Source of the DNA: Schistocerca nitens
Taxonomy: Eukaryota > Arthropoda > Insecta > Orthoptera > Acrididae
Length of the DNA stretch: 64,000 bases
Direction: 5' to 3'
Assembly (NCBI RefSeq): GCF_023898315.1
Contig: NC_064616.1
Coordinates: 707,201,389-707,265,388, forward strand
The notes under the pieces are model-generated. The model did no database searches. It saw only the letters and a program-made list of their open reading frames with translations, and was not told where the DNA came from. This document shows, one piece after another, positions 42,375-53,115 of the stretch. Position 1 is the stretch's first letter. Each line of letters starts with the position of its first letter. A program made the position numbers and the translations under genes.

Positions 42375-43310
42375 CAGGGTGATTCAAAAAGAATACCACA
42401 ACTTTAGGAATTTAAAACTCTGCAACGACAAAAGGCAGAGCTAAGCACTATCTGTCGGCGAATTAAGGGAGCTATAAAGTTTCATTTAGTTGTACATTTG
42501 TTCGCTTGAGGCGCTGTTGACTAGGCATCAGCGTCAGTTGATGCTAAGATGGCAACCGCTCAACAGAAAGCTTTTTGTGTTATTGAGTATGGCAGAAGTG
42601 AATCGACGACAGTTGTTCAGCGTGCATTTCGAACGAAGTATGGTGTTAAACCTCCTGATAGGTGGTGTATTAAACGTTGGTATAAACAGTTTACAGAGAA
42701 TGGGTGTTTGTGCAAAGGGAAAAGTTCTGGACGGCCGAGAACGAGTGATGAAAATGTAGCACGCATCCAGCAAGCATTTGTTCGCAGCCCAGGAAAATCG
42801 ACTCGCAGAGCTAGCAGAGAGCTGCAAATTCATATTTCAGCAGGATGGAGCGCCACCACATTGGCACTTATCTATCCGTAACTACCTGAACGTCAACTAC
42901 CCGTGGCGATGGATCGGCCGCCAGGCAGCCCGTGACAGAGCACTTCATCACTGGCCTCCAAGAAGCCCTGATCTTACCCCCTGCGATTTTTTCTTATGGG
43001 GGTATGTTAAGGATATGGTGTTTCGGCCACCTCTCCCAGCCACCATTGATGATTTGAAATGAGAAATAACAGCAGCTATCCAAACTGTTACGCCTGATAT
43101 GCTACAGAGAGTGTGGAACGAGTTGGAGTATCGGGTTGATATTGCTCGAGTGTCTGGAGGGGGCCATATTGAACATCTCTGAACTTGTTTTTGAGTGAAA
43201 AGAAACCTTTTTAAATACTCTTTGTAATGATGTATAACAGAAGGTTATATTATGTTTCTTTCATTAAATACACATTTTTAAAGTTGTGGTATTCTTTTTG
43301 AATCACCCTG
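42375..43310 (+). mobile_element. mariner-group DNA transposon, internally deleted
   Basis: 936 bp with perfect inverted repeats 'cagggtgattcaaaaagaat' continuing 'accacaactt', and TA at 42373-42374 and 43311-43312. Well-preserved ends suggest recent movement, although its transposase lacks the first catalytic region. It would depend on a full-length relative. Confidence 0.95.
42549..43182 (+). pseudogene. mariner-group transposase, deletion and frameshift
   Basis: It starts 'MATAQQKAFCVIEYGRSEST' with a helix-turn-helix ('PPDRWCIKRWYKQFTENG') and 'SSGRPRTS' linker. After 'STRRASRE' the sequence jumps, with a frame change, to 'ESCKFIFQQDGAPPHWH' (second Asp) and 'PRSPDLTPCDFFLWGYVKD' (third Asp). 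The region with the first Asp is deleted. A TGA at 43060-43062 also interrupts it. I count 46 residues between the last two Asp residues, more than the 41 of the related copy at 53116. Confidence 0.85.
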
Positions 43311-43312
43311 TA

Positions 43313-44670
43313 TTTTCGCTGTTCATGCAGTGAAATGTCAGCATCAGGCATAATGTTTTAATTTACTACTTCTTTACTACTGACTCTATTCGTGACAGTG
43401 TGCAGCCGGTATCCACATATACTACTAAATGTACCTGCAAAATTATATGATTGCATGACCCATAGTTCAGGAGATATGACTTCACAAACAGAGGCGTGAA
43501 AACCTACCTTTACTATGGCACAGAAATTACTCAGACTATATTGATCCAGTGTTTTATAATAAGAGCAGTTAGCGATTCCAAAAATATTTAGGCACAATTT
43601 CAAATATTTCCTAAATTTTTTTCTCGCTTACGTGCTTAAAGTGAAAAATTTAACACAATAACACTTATAAAGTATTCAGAGGTCTGAACGTGTTTTATAC
43701 ATAGAAGTTCGATTCTGTAAAGAATCAGGCGTTTACTGGTATCAAACTGTTCGTGTAGGAGCAGTAAACCGTTGCTTTTGGACCAATAACGAATTATCTG
43801 TCTATAGCGCTCTTTGAATGAACTCCACGATCCACATGCACAGCTGTTCCTTTCGCAGCGGTCGTGATGCTCTGATGTTCCTTCCCAGCTAGCTACTCTT
43901 CCGCGATAATAGCCATTCTGTGACATCATGAACTGATTCAGGATTATTCACTGAATGTACCAATATCACAACACAACCGATACAAGACTCCTACTGAACT
44001 TAACCTCCAGATTCACTCCAGCAGATTGCCCTAGGAAAGCGCGTTCCAGTAGCGCAGTGACGTTCTGCTACTGTGACTAACTGCTTTTCAGTAGTCTCTT
44101 AAAAGGAACTTCATGCACATACATCGCTGCGTTGCGACTGTAGTGGGTCCTCTAGCAAATGTCGAATAGTGAGTCTTGTGGGTCAAATGAGAGCATGTAC
44201 GTTCCAGAGAAAAAAATAAGATGCCATACTTCACATAAAAATAATCAATAGCACAATCCTCGTAGATGACGATAATTTCGTTGTAAATCATAAAAAGTGT
44301 TGAACCTTTGTATTTTTCATTTTTTTTATGTTTTAAAATGAAACACAAGATTCGCGGTTGTTGGAGACAGACTTAGAGTCTCCTGGACTAGTTTTCGGGT
44401 AGAGACAGCGACTTTTACCATTGTAATGTCACAAAGGTGCCTGCGAAAACGACTCAGTCTGCTGCCCGAATGAGTGCCAAGGCCTTGCTGCTATGTTAAA
44501 TCTGTCCGAGGCGTAATGCCATCTCCTGTTCAGTGTCTGAGAAAAAATAACGAATAACTGTCTCCCAGCTCCTTTCAGTACCTCTGTATCCACATCTTTC
44601 AAGTTTACTTTGTTTCTTTGTCTGATCTTGTCTTCGTGATCGCTGTGAGAACGACACGTAGGGTAAACCG
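43313..44670. other. Unclassified stretch
   Basis: About 1.36 kb, short ORFs only (97 codons at most, no motif). No inverted or direct repeat boundaries recognised. Confidence 0.35.
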
Positions 44671-44893
44671 ATCGAGGTGGTGCAGTAGTTAGTACACTGG
44701 ACTAGCATTCGGCAGGACGTCGGCCCAAATCCCTGTCGATCATGCAGATGACTTCTTCCGCGATTTCCCTAAATCGCTTAGGGTAAATGCCGGGATAGTT
44801 CCTTTGAAAAGGACACGGTTGATTTCTTTCCCCAGTTCGAGGTTGTGCTCCCACTCTAACTACCTCGTTGTCAACGGAATGTTAAAAACCGAC
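44671..44893 (+). mobile_element. SINE-2 (family B) copy
   Basis: 'gtggtgcagtagttagtaca' head, core 'ttccgcgatttccctaaatc', tail 'gttgtcaacggaatgttaaa'. It shares head and tail type with the copy at 40781. The target duplication is not clear. Confidence 0.75.
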
Positions 44894-45544
44894 CTTCCTA
44901 TAAAACTTTTTCCACTCCATCTGGCTGGCTGGTATAGAAACTGCATAAGGACTGTTTTGAAGAAAAACAGTCTTGAGTTTGTTTACTGACGCGTCCGCCT
45001 TTTTAGGTTCTCATCTGATTTTCTGTAAACAGATAAGAGAGGGAAAAATAAATATCCACATATATAGACTGATGCTTATTTCACAGCATAACAGTAAACG
45101 TAAGCTTTCTTTATAATTGTTCGTAGACGCTCCTTTGATATTTTTATTTAGAGCTGTGCATGATAGGACCACCTCTGGATGTTTTTTCCCCTTTCTGCTC
45201 TCTTTGTATAAAATCTGAAGATGCCCTAAGAAGGCGAAAAGCGCCATTAAACAACAATTACTGCAACCAAGACTGTTTTACTTCAAAATAAAAAAGTAAT
45301 CTCCCTTTTTTCATTGCTTATGAAGCTTCATACAACATGCTAAGTGCATTACAGCAAATCGGAGACTTGTGGTCAGATTGTTTCTCTTTCACTGAGGCGG
45401 AATAAACAGAATCTAGACCACATGTCATTCAACATATTGGTAAAAACTGCAGTCCATTATATCTTTCGTATTTTAATGGTTACGCAAGCTATGTGGTGAA
45501 CTGCAGTCTGCATCCGAACTCTTAGCTATACAGAACATATTGTG
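44894..45544. other. No feature seen
   Basis: AT-rich sequence with short ORFs and no motif. Confidence 0.35.
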
Positions 45545-45906
45545 CAGGATGTCCCAGGAGGAATGGTCAATATCCAGGCGTATGACAGGATGGATCATTC
45601 GAAGCAAAAAATACTGGTAAATATGGGTTCTAAAATGCACACCTTAAGAGCTACAAGCACTTGTTCATCTTCAATGCTGTAAAACCAATCTCTTTATTGC
45701 AGGCTCTTTGTTTTCCATGTTTTGTGAGGTGGTAGTATGGACCAAGACAGAAAAAAATCGCCCAGTAAACATAGGCCCTTAAGTGCATACTTAACGAGCT
45801 ACGAGTACTTGTTCAGTGGAAGAGATGTGTTTCACAGTGGCCAAGGCGAACAAGTGTTCATAGATCTTAAGGTATGCACTTTAGAGCACAAACGATATTT
45901 TTTTCC

Positions 45907-45937
<31 letters not shown>

Positions 45938-46104
45938 CCACAATGACACCTCTCAAAATCTCTAGAAACAAATAGCTTGCAGTAGAAGAGATTTGTTTCA
46001 CAGTATCGAAGATGAAGAAGTGTTCATTTATACAAGACTGTTTTGCTTGGAAATAACGTTCTTCTCATATCCCTGAATACTGACCATTCCTCATGGGACA
46101 CCTG
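45545..46104. mobile_element. Fold-back type non-autonomous element
   Basis: 560 bp whose two halves are inverted and similar over roughly 200 bp. The left starts 'caggatgtcccaggaggaat', the complement of the right 'caggtgtcccatgaggaatg'. Further in, 'cacttgttcatcttcaatgc' pairs with 'cacttcttcatcttcgatac'. TA follows on the right (46105-46106). The end 'cagg(g)tgtccc' is of the Tc1/mariner kind. A 26-T run lies at the centre (45909-45934). It has no coding capacity. Confidence 0.75.
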
Positions 46105-46269
46105 TAATCAAGAGTGAAAACAAGCTGGTGAAGGTACACGATAATTGAAGCAAAATCGCTCCAGTAAACATGGATCCCAAAGAGACGTTTGCGAGGTATT
46201 GGGAACGTGTGGTTTCAGTATGAAGTACTGTCCCAGTTAGTAAAAATGTATTTGAAATGTTAATTTTTC

Positions 46270-46460
46270 GCCGACCGCTGTGACCGTGCGGTTCTAGGCG
46301 CTTCAGTCTGGAACCGCGCAGCTGCTACGGTCTCAGGTTCGAATCCTGCCTCGGGCATGGACGTGTGTGATGCCCTTAGGTTAGTTAGGTTTATGTAGTT
46401 CTAAGTCTAGGGGACTGATGACCTCAGCTGTTAAGTCCCATAGTGCTTGGAGCCTTTTTT
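46270..46460 (+). mobile_element. SINE-1 copy
   Basis: Plus-strand SINE-1. A perfect 12-bp duplication, tgttaatttttc, lies at 46258-46269 and 46461-46472. The tail is degenerate ('ggagccttttttt'). Confidence 0.95.
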
Positions 46461-46689
46461 TGTTAATTTTTCCATCTACTCCCCATCTAACAGGGCTCAG
46501 ATTCGACGTACCCCACGTGCTGTTCATAGTTACCACATCAGTAATGTTCCTTACTGAATGTGTGGTTATGATTACTAGTTAATTGTCTCATTCGGACGCA
46601 CGTTCTTTCAAGACAACTTAATGGACGAGGGTACCTTCGGTTTCTGCAGCGAAATGTTCGTGATTGCCGATGAATATTCCCCTTTTGCA

Positions 46690-46900
46690 ACGTTAAGGAG
46701 TGTAATACATGCTTGATGGAGCACCAGCACATGTTGCTGCTCATGTAAGACAGCATCTCAAACGCCAATATTTCCCAAGATGGACAGCTCGAGCAGAGTC
46801 TGTACCTTGGCCTCCAAGACCACCTTCCTCAGTCCTTTGGGTTTTTCTGTCTGGAGTCATCTCAAAAGTGAAATGTACAGCACTCCTGTCGATACGGTTG
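46690..46900 (+). pseudogene. mariner-group transposase fragment
   Basis: 'MLDGAPAHVAAHVRQHLKRQ' followed by 'WPPRPPSSVLWVFLSGVISK' resembles the second and third catalytic blocks of the transposase at 53116 (DGAPAH, W-x-P-R-SPDLNPLDFHLWG), with a frame change after WPPR. No element ends are seen. It is cut at about 46945 by a Tc1 family B end. Confidence 0.6.
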
Positions 46901-46945
46901 ACGGACTGGAACAGTGAATTGCACAGTCATGTCCAGCTTTATTAT

Positions 46946-47423
46946 ACGATCCAGTCACATCAATTTGTTCATTGCCTACGTTCGACGTCAACGTGTACAA
47001 CCACACATAGACGGCAGATGGCAGCACTAGCAGCGGAGGGTATATAAAGTGTGTCGGTGGGGACGCGGAAAACAGTGCAGTCGTAGTCGTAAAGCAGAAA
47101 TGAAGCGATTTATCCGACGCCCAAACGAGCATGATCACTGGCTTTCGGGTCAAGAGTGGAAGCATTTCCGAAACTGCTAAGTTTGTAAACTGTTCGTATG
47201 CTGCCATGGTTAAAGTATACCTTGCGTGGCAAAATGGCGCTGTCCAACATCTACGCCGAGGCAACTGTGGTGTACCACAGGTTATAGATAACAGGGGTGA
47301 AGAACGGCTGCGGAGATGTGTAAGGGGGAATAGACGTGCAACTGTTGAACAATTGGCCGCCCAGATGAACCAAGGGGCTGCCAGCAGTGTCTCCCCAACG
47401 ACCGTTCATCGGTTACTGCATCG
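46946..47423 (+). mobile_element. Tc1-like element family B, 5' part only
   Basis: It starts at TA 46944-46945 with 'cgatccagtcacatcaattt' and matches the minus-strand copy ending at 54672 ('cagatggcagcactagcagc', then a TATA-like 'gggtatataaag'). The transposase N-terminus ('SGSISETAKFVNCSYAAMVK', 'NRGEERLRRCVRGNRRATVE', 'MNQGAASSVSPTTVHRLL') is open from 47131. The element is cut at 47424 by the LINE. Confidence 0.85.
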
Positions 47424-49489
47424 ATGATTTCAGGCGTAAATAGGAATATTAAAAAAGGTAGGAAGATTTTTCTGTTTAGCAAAAGTGACAAAAAGCAGAT
47501 CACAGAGTACCTGACGGCTCAACACAAAAGTTTTGTCTCAAGTACAGATAGTGTTGAGGATCAGTGGACAAAGTTCAAAACCATCGTACAATATGCGTTA
47601 GATGAGTATGTGCAAAGCAAGATCGTAAGAGATGGAAAAGAGCCACCGTGGTACAACAAACGAGTTAGAAATCTGCTGCGGAAGCAAAGGGAACTTCACA
47701 GCAAACATAAACATAGCCAAAGCCTTGCAGACAAACAAAAATTACGCGAAGCGAAATGTAGTGTGAGGAGGGCTATGCGAGAGGCGTTAAATGAATTCGA
47801 AAGTAAAGTTCTATGTACTGACTTGGCAGAAAATCCTAAGAAATTTTGGTCTGATGACAAAGCGGTAGGTGGATCAAAACAAAATGTCCAGATACTCTGT
47901 GACCAAAATGGTACTGAAACAGAGGATGACAGACTAAAGGCCGAAATACTAAATGTCTTTTTCCAAAGCTGTTTCACAGAGGAAGACTGCACTGTAGTTC
48001 CTTCTCTAGATTGTCGCACAGATAACAAAATGGTAGATATTGAAACAGACGACAGAGGGATAGAGAAACAATTAAAATCGCTCAAAAAAGGAAAGGCCGC
48101 TGGACCTGATGGGATACCAGTTCGATTTTACACAGAGTACGCGAAGGAACTTGTCCCCCGTCTTGCAGCGGTGTACCGTAGGTCTCTAGAAGAGCGTAGC
48201 GTTCCAAAGGATTGGAAAAGGGCACAGGTCATCCCCGTTTGCAAGAAGGGACGTCGAACAGATGTGCAGAACTATAGACCTATATCTCTAACGTCGATCA
48301 GTTGTAGAATTTTGGAACACGTATTATGTTCGAGTATAATATCTTTCCTGGAGACTAGAAATCTGCTCTGTAGGAATCAGCATGGGTTTCTAAAAAGACG
48401 GTCGTGTGAAACCCAACTCGCGGTATTCGTCCACGAGACTCAGAGGGCCATAGACACGGGTTCACAGCTAGATGCCGTGTTTCTTGACTTCCGCAAGGCG
48501 TTTGATACAGTTCCCCACAGTCGTTTAATGAACAAAGTAAGAGCATATGGACTATCAGACCAATTGTGTGATTGGATTGAAGAGTTCCTAGATAACAGAA
48601 CGCAGCATGTCATTCTCAATGGAGAGAAGTCTTCCGAAGTAAGAGTGATTTCAGGTGTGCCGCAGGGGAGTGTCGTAGGACCGTTGCTATTCACAGTATA
48701 CATAAATGACCTTGTGGATGACATCGGAAGTTCACTGAGACTTTTTGCAGATGATGCTGTGGTGTATCGGGAGGTTGTAAAAATGGAAAATTGTACTGAA
48801 ATGCAGGAGGATCTGCAGCGAATTGACGCATGGTGAAGGGAATGGCAACTGAATATCAATGTAGACAAGTGTAATGTGCTGCGAATACATAGAAAGATAG
48901 ATCCCTTATCATTTAGCAACAAAATAGCAGGTCAGCAACTGGAAGCAGTTAATTCCATAAATTATCTGGGAGTGCGCATTAGGTGTGATTTAAAATGGAA
49001 TTATCATATAAAGTTGATCGTGGGTATAGCAGATGCCAGACTGAGATTCATTGGAAGAATCCTAAGGAAATGCAATCCGAAAACAAAGGTAGTAGGTTAC
49101 AGTACGCTTGTTCGGCCACTGCTTGAATACTGCTCAGTAGTGTTGGATCCGTACCAGATAGGGTTGATAGAAGAGATAGAGAAGATCCAACGGAGAGCAG
49201 CGCGCTTCGTTACAGGATCATTGAGTAATCGCGAAAGCGTTACGGAGATGATAGATGAATTCCAGTGGAAGACTCTGCAGGAGAGACGCTCAGTAGCTCG
49301 GTACGGGCTTTTGTTAAAGTCTCGAGAACATACCTTCACAGAAGAGTCAAGCAGTATATTGCTCCCTCCTACGTATATCTCGCGAAGAGACCATGATAAA
49401 ATCAGAGAGATTAGAGCCCACACAGAAGCATACCGACATCCTTCTTTCCACGAACAATGCGAGACTGGAATAGAAGGGAGAACCGATAG
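47424..49489 (+). pseudogene. CR1-like LINE reverse transcriptase, one stop and one frameshift
   Basis: Linker region (47424-48050) rich in charged residues, then RT. 'LKKGKAAGPDGIPVRFYTEY' (motif 0-1), 'DWKRAQVIPVCKKG', 'NYRPISLTSISCRILEHVL', 'LDAVFLDFRKAFDTVPHSRL' (first catalytic Asp), 'ISGVPQGSVVGPLLFTVYIN' and 'LRLFADDAVVYREV' (catalytic Asp pair) are all present. A TGA at 48834-48836 replaces an expected Cys codon. The C-terminal part continues from 48837 to 'ILLPPTYISRRDHDKIREIR', followed by a one-base frame change before the last 17 codons and the natural stop at 49487-49489. The endonuclease is missing. Confidence 0.9.
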
Positions 49490-49570
49490 AGGTACTCAGG
49501 GTACCCTCCGCCACACACCGTTGGGTGGCTTGCGGAGTATAAATGTAGATGTAGATGTAGATGTAGACTT
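47424..49570 (+). mobile_element. CR1-like LINE with (GTAGAT)n tail, longest copy
   Basis: Begins abruptly downstream of the endonuclease domain and ends in 'gcttgcggagtataaatgta' with (gatgta)n at 49540-49568. It is inserted in, and possibly deletes, the 3' part of the Tc1 family B copy at 46946. This is the best copy of the family in the window. Confidence 0.9.
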
Positions 49571-50139
49571 AATGGGAAGTTTTACATTTCAAAGACGTTT
49601 GTACCAACTCGAGTAGTATTTCATACTGAAATCAGTGGCGGTCCGTAACAACAAATTCACAGTTATCTCGTTTGCGGACCGACATCTACTGGAACGTTTA
49701 TGCTTCTATTATCGTGCGCTTTAAACCGCGACAGTTTTGCTATAAGCTATGACACAATCTTCATAAGTGAAATTTGTCAGTAAGTTATGTGTTACAATTT
49801 TGGTGCTCCCTTCTTAAGAGTAGAAAGGAGGAGAGGGCTGACAGCGGTGACGCAGCCCGCACGAGCAGCAGACGTGGCAGCGGCATCAGTTCGTTCCCCC
49901 GGCTGCGCTATTTTCGCAGCTCGGAATCAGCGCGGCCCGTCTTACGTAAGACACCCACGCAGACGCGGCCGCGCTATGCGGATGGCACCGCACGGCGCGC
50001 TGTCGCCGCTCAAATACTCTCTGCGCTCGCACTTCTCATTACCGCCTGACATCTGCATCCCAAAGCCTTGGCTCTCTTCCTCTTGTGCTTTTCTCGGTTG
50101 ATGCAGAAAAAGTCTGGTCCTCTGTGTAGTAGGCATCTA
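49571..50139. other. Unclassified stretch with GC-rich part
   Basis: 49830-50040 is strongly CpG-rich ('cgcggccgcgctatgcggat'), unlike its surroundings. Overlapping ORFs of about 90-104 codons on both strands have no motif. 'gtgttacaattttggtgctc' at 49788-49807 could be an LTR end followed by a primer-binding site, but I have no second LTR to confirm it. Confidence 0.35.
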
Positions 50140-50484
50140 CACTGTCCAGTCACATTACTCTGATCACCTGTCAAAAGCCTGAATAACCACCTTTTGGCAT
50201 GGAGCGTTGCGAGACGTGCAAGATGAGAGTCAGTAAGGTTCTGAAAGGTAACAGCAGGAAAGTGGAGCCATGCCAACTCCAGTATCTTGGCCGGCTGAGC
50301 TAAACTTCATAGTTGAGTATCCACGGTGCGAACAGCCCGATCGAGGTGATCCTACAAATGCTCAATTGGTTTTAAAATCCGGGGGGTTTGGTGGTCAAGG
50401 GAGTAAAGGAAACTCATCCTAGTACTCTTCGAATCACGCACATACACTGCGAGCTGTGTGACACGTTGCATTGTCCTGCTGGTA

Positions 50485-51957
50485 CACTCATGCTCATAAA
50501 TTAAGGATAATTCTGATTCATGGTGAAACAACGCTCTGGTGGGCGGTTTGCTGATTTAAATCACCTCAGAGTATGACCATGCGGTGCATTTGACCTCCGG
50601 TCGTCGTACGGCGGCGCTGGTAGTAGTCCACATACGCAGAGGTGTGTTGGTGCATGTCAGAGTACGGTGCAGCGAGTAAGTGTGCAGATGTTTTCAGACG
50701 TGTTAATGGTGACTGTGTGTTGAAAATGGCCCTAAAGAACACATATCGATGACGTTGTGAGGGGTAGAATACTAGGGCGACTGGAGGCTTGTCAAACACA
50801 GCAGGTCGTAGCACGGGCACTCCGTGTACCACAAAGTGTAATCGCAAGATTATGGCAACGATTCCAACAGACAGAAAACGTGTCCAGGCGCTACAGTACG
50901 GGATCCACAGTGTACAACACCACAAGAAGACCGATATCTCACCATCAGTGCCCACAGACGGCCACGGAGTACTACAGGTAGCCTTTCTCGGGACCTTGCC
51001 ACAGCCACTGGAACAGTTGTCTCCAGACACACAGTCTACAGACGACTGAACAGACATGGTTTATTCGCCTTGAGACCTGAAAGGTGCATTCCACTGACCC
51101 CTGGTCACAGGAGAGCCCGTAAAGCCTGGTGTCAGGAACACAGTACATGGTCATTGGAACAGTGGTCCCAGATTATGTTCACGGACGAGTCCAGGTATAG
51201 TCTGAACAGATTCTCGCCGGGTCTTCATCTGGCGTGAACCAGGAACCGGATACTAATCCCTTAATGTCCTTGAAAGAGACCTGTATGGAAGTCGTGGTTT
51301 GATGGTGTGGGGTGGGATTATAATTGGTGCATGTACACCCCTGCATGTCTTTGACAGAGGAACTGTAACAGGTCAGGTGTATCGGGACGTCATTTTGCAT
51401 CAGTATGTCCTTTTCAGAGGTGCAGTGGGTCTCACCTTCCTCCTGATGGATGATAACGCACGGCCCCACCGAGCTGCCATCGTGGAGGAGTACCTTGAAA
51501 CAGAAGATATCAGGCGAATGGAGTGGCCTGCCTGTTCTCCAGACCTAAACCCCATCGAGAACATCTGGGATGCTCTCGGTCGACGTATCGTTGCACGTCT
51601 CCAAACCCCTGGGACACTTCAGAGCTCCGACAGGCATTGGTGCAAGAATGGGAGGCTATACCCCAGCAGCTGCTCGACCACCTGATCCAGAGTATGCCAA
51701 CCCGTTGTGCGGCCTGTGTACGTGTGCGTGCTGATCATATCCCATACTGATGTCAGGGTACATGTGCAGGAATCAGTGGCATTTTGTAGCACATGTGTTT
51801 CGGGACGGTTTTCTCAACTTATCACCAATACCGTGGACTTACAGATCTGTGTCATGTGTGTTCCCTATGGGTCTATGCTATTAGCGCCAGTTTTGTGTAG
51901 TGCCATGTTGTGTGACACCACATTCTGCAATTATCCTTAATTTTATGAGCATGAGTG
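50485..51957 (+). mobile_element. Tc1-like DNA transposon family E, nested
   Basis: 1473 bp with long inverted ends: 'cactcatgctcataaattaa' (left) and 'cactcatgctcataaaatta' (right, complement), both continuing 'aggataatt'. TA flanks at 50483-50484 and 51958-51959. It is inserted in the family B transposase between the first and second catalytic blocks. Confidence 0.95.
50730..51750 (+). pseudogene. Tc1 family E transposase, frameshifted
   Basis: The HTH part reads 'VVRGRILGRLEACQTQQVVA' and 'RALRVPQSVIARLWQRFQQT' (50755-50875). Frame changes follow. 'SLSRDLATATGTVVSRHTVY' is the second HTH; 'QIMFTDESRYSLN' the first catalytic Asp (about 51180). 'LMVWGGIIIGACTPLHVF', 'LLMDDNARPHRA' (second Asp) and 'CSPDLNPIENIWDALGRRIV' (Glu) lie in 51299-51600. 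I count 34 residues between the last two, so DD34E. At least three frameshifts separate the domains. Confidence 0.85.
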
Positions 51958-52633
51958 TAGATGCAGTCGTGCCGAGAAGAAGCGAACTGCATTCAGGGGT
52001 GGACATGGTCCCGGAGGTTAGATGCATACTTGTGTTTATCCATTGTGCCTCCACACTGACGATATCGCTCGTGGAATGCCACGAAAACATTCCCCAGACC
52101 ATAATGCTCCCTCCACTGGCCTGGACCCTTCTGATGATTGTTTCAGACATTTTGCTTTCAGACATTTCGCGCCTTACACTCCAATGGCCGTCTCTCCGCT
52201 GGAGCATAAAATGTGATTCATCTGAAAAGGACCCCTGTCGCCACTCAGTGGACGTCCAGTTGCTGTACTGGCATACAAATTCCAGCTTTCGTCGCCGATG
52301 AACAGCAGTCAGCATGGATGCATGAGGCAGGTGCCTGCTGCAGAGACCCATAAGCAGCAACATTCGCTGAACGGTTGTTGAGCAGACACTGTTGGTAGAC
52401 CCTTGGTTCATTTCGGCGGTCACTTGCTCAACAGTTACAAGACTATTCGCCGGTACACATTTCCGCAGCCGTCGTTCACCCCTATCGTCTATGGCCTGTT
52501 GTGAACTGCACTTGCCTCGGTCCCGGTTTTGTAAAGCGCCATTTTGCAATGCACGTTATACTTTAACCACGGCGGCAGGCGAACAGTTTACAAACTTAGC
52601 CGTTTCGGAAATGCTCCCACCCTTAGCCGGAAA

Positions 52634-52707
52634 CGACGACGTCGACGATGTGTGGTTGGTGGGGCGCTCAACTGCGCTGTCATCAGTCCCAATTTTTACA
52701 CAGTCTA
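52634..52707 (-). mobile_element. 74-bp LINE-tail insertion inside Tc1 transposase
   Basis: Read on the minus strand it ends 'cagttgagcgccccaccaac' plus a (cgtcga)-like tail, closely resembling the 3' end of the Jockey LINE at 30706-30760. It is flanked by 13-bp duplications ccttagccggaaa (52621-52633) and ccttggccggaaa (52708-52720). Insert plus duplication is 87 bp, exactly 29 codons, and the transposase frame stays open through it. Confidence 0.8.
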
Positions 52708-53115
52708 CCTTGGCCGGAAAGCCGACGATTATGCCGTCTTGGGCGTCAGATAAATCGCTCCGTTTCCGCATAACGACAATGACTGCACTGTTTTCTGCGT
52801 CCCCCACACACGCTTTACAAAAAGGTACGACCAAACTTTCAGGAAACATTCCTCACACACAAGTAAAGAAAAGATGTTATGTGGACATGTGTCCGGAAGC
52901 GCTTAATTTCCATGTTAGAGCTCATTTTAGTTTCGTCAGTATGTACTGTATTTCCTCGATTCACCGCCAGTTGGCCCAATCGAAGGAAGGTAATGTTGAC
53001 TTCGGTGCTTGTGTTGACATGCGACTCATTGCTCTATAGTAATAGCATCAAGCACATCAGTACGTAGCATCAACAGGTTAGTATTCATCACGAACGTGGT
53101 TTTGCAGTCAGTGCA

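Larger units (their letters stand above)
50150..52771 (-). pseudogene. Tc1 family B transposase, interrupted
   Basis: Start at 52771 (MRKRSDLSD). HTH 'GGSISETAKFVNCSPAAVVK', second HTH 'DDRGERRLRKCVPANSLVTV', and first catalytic block 'GSFSDESHF' near 52230. Then comes the GRVQA/SIMVWGMFSWH block, and a break at 51959 by the nested Tc1. It resumes at 50484 with 'QQDNATCHTARSV' (second Asp) and a degenerate 'PPDFK' region for the Glu block. A 74-bp LINE-tail insertion at 52634-52707 adds sequence in frame after FPAK. It is not functional because of stops in the C-terminal half and the nested element. Confidence 0.8.

Noticed and set aside
47424..48836. 470-codon ORF as a host gene
   Set aside because: It has the full set of RT motifs and shares its 3' end with two other LINE copies.
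49774..50101. Overlapping 91- and 104-codon ORFs as a gene
   Set aside because: They lie in a CpG-rich stretch in several frames at once, with no recognisable protein motif.
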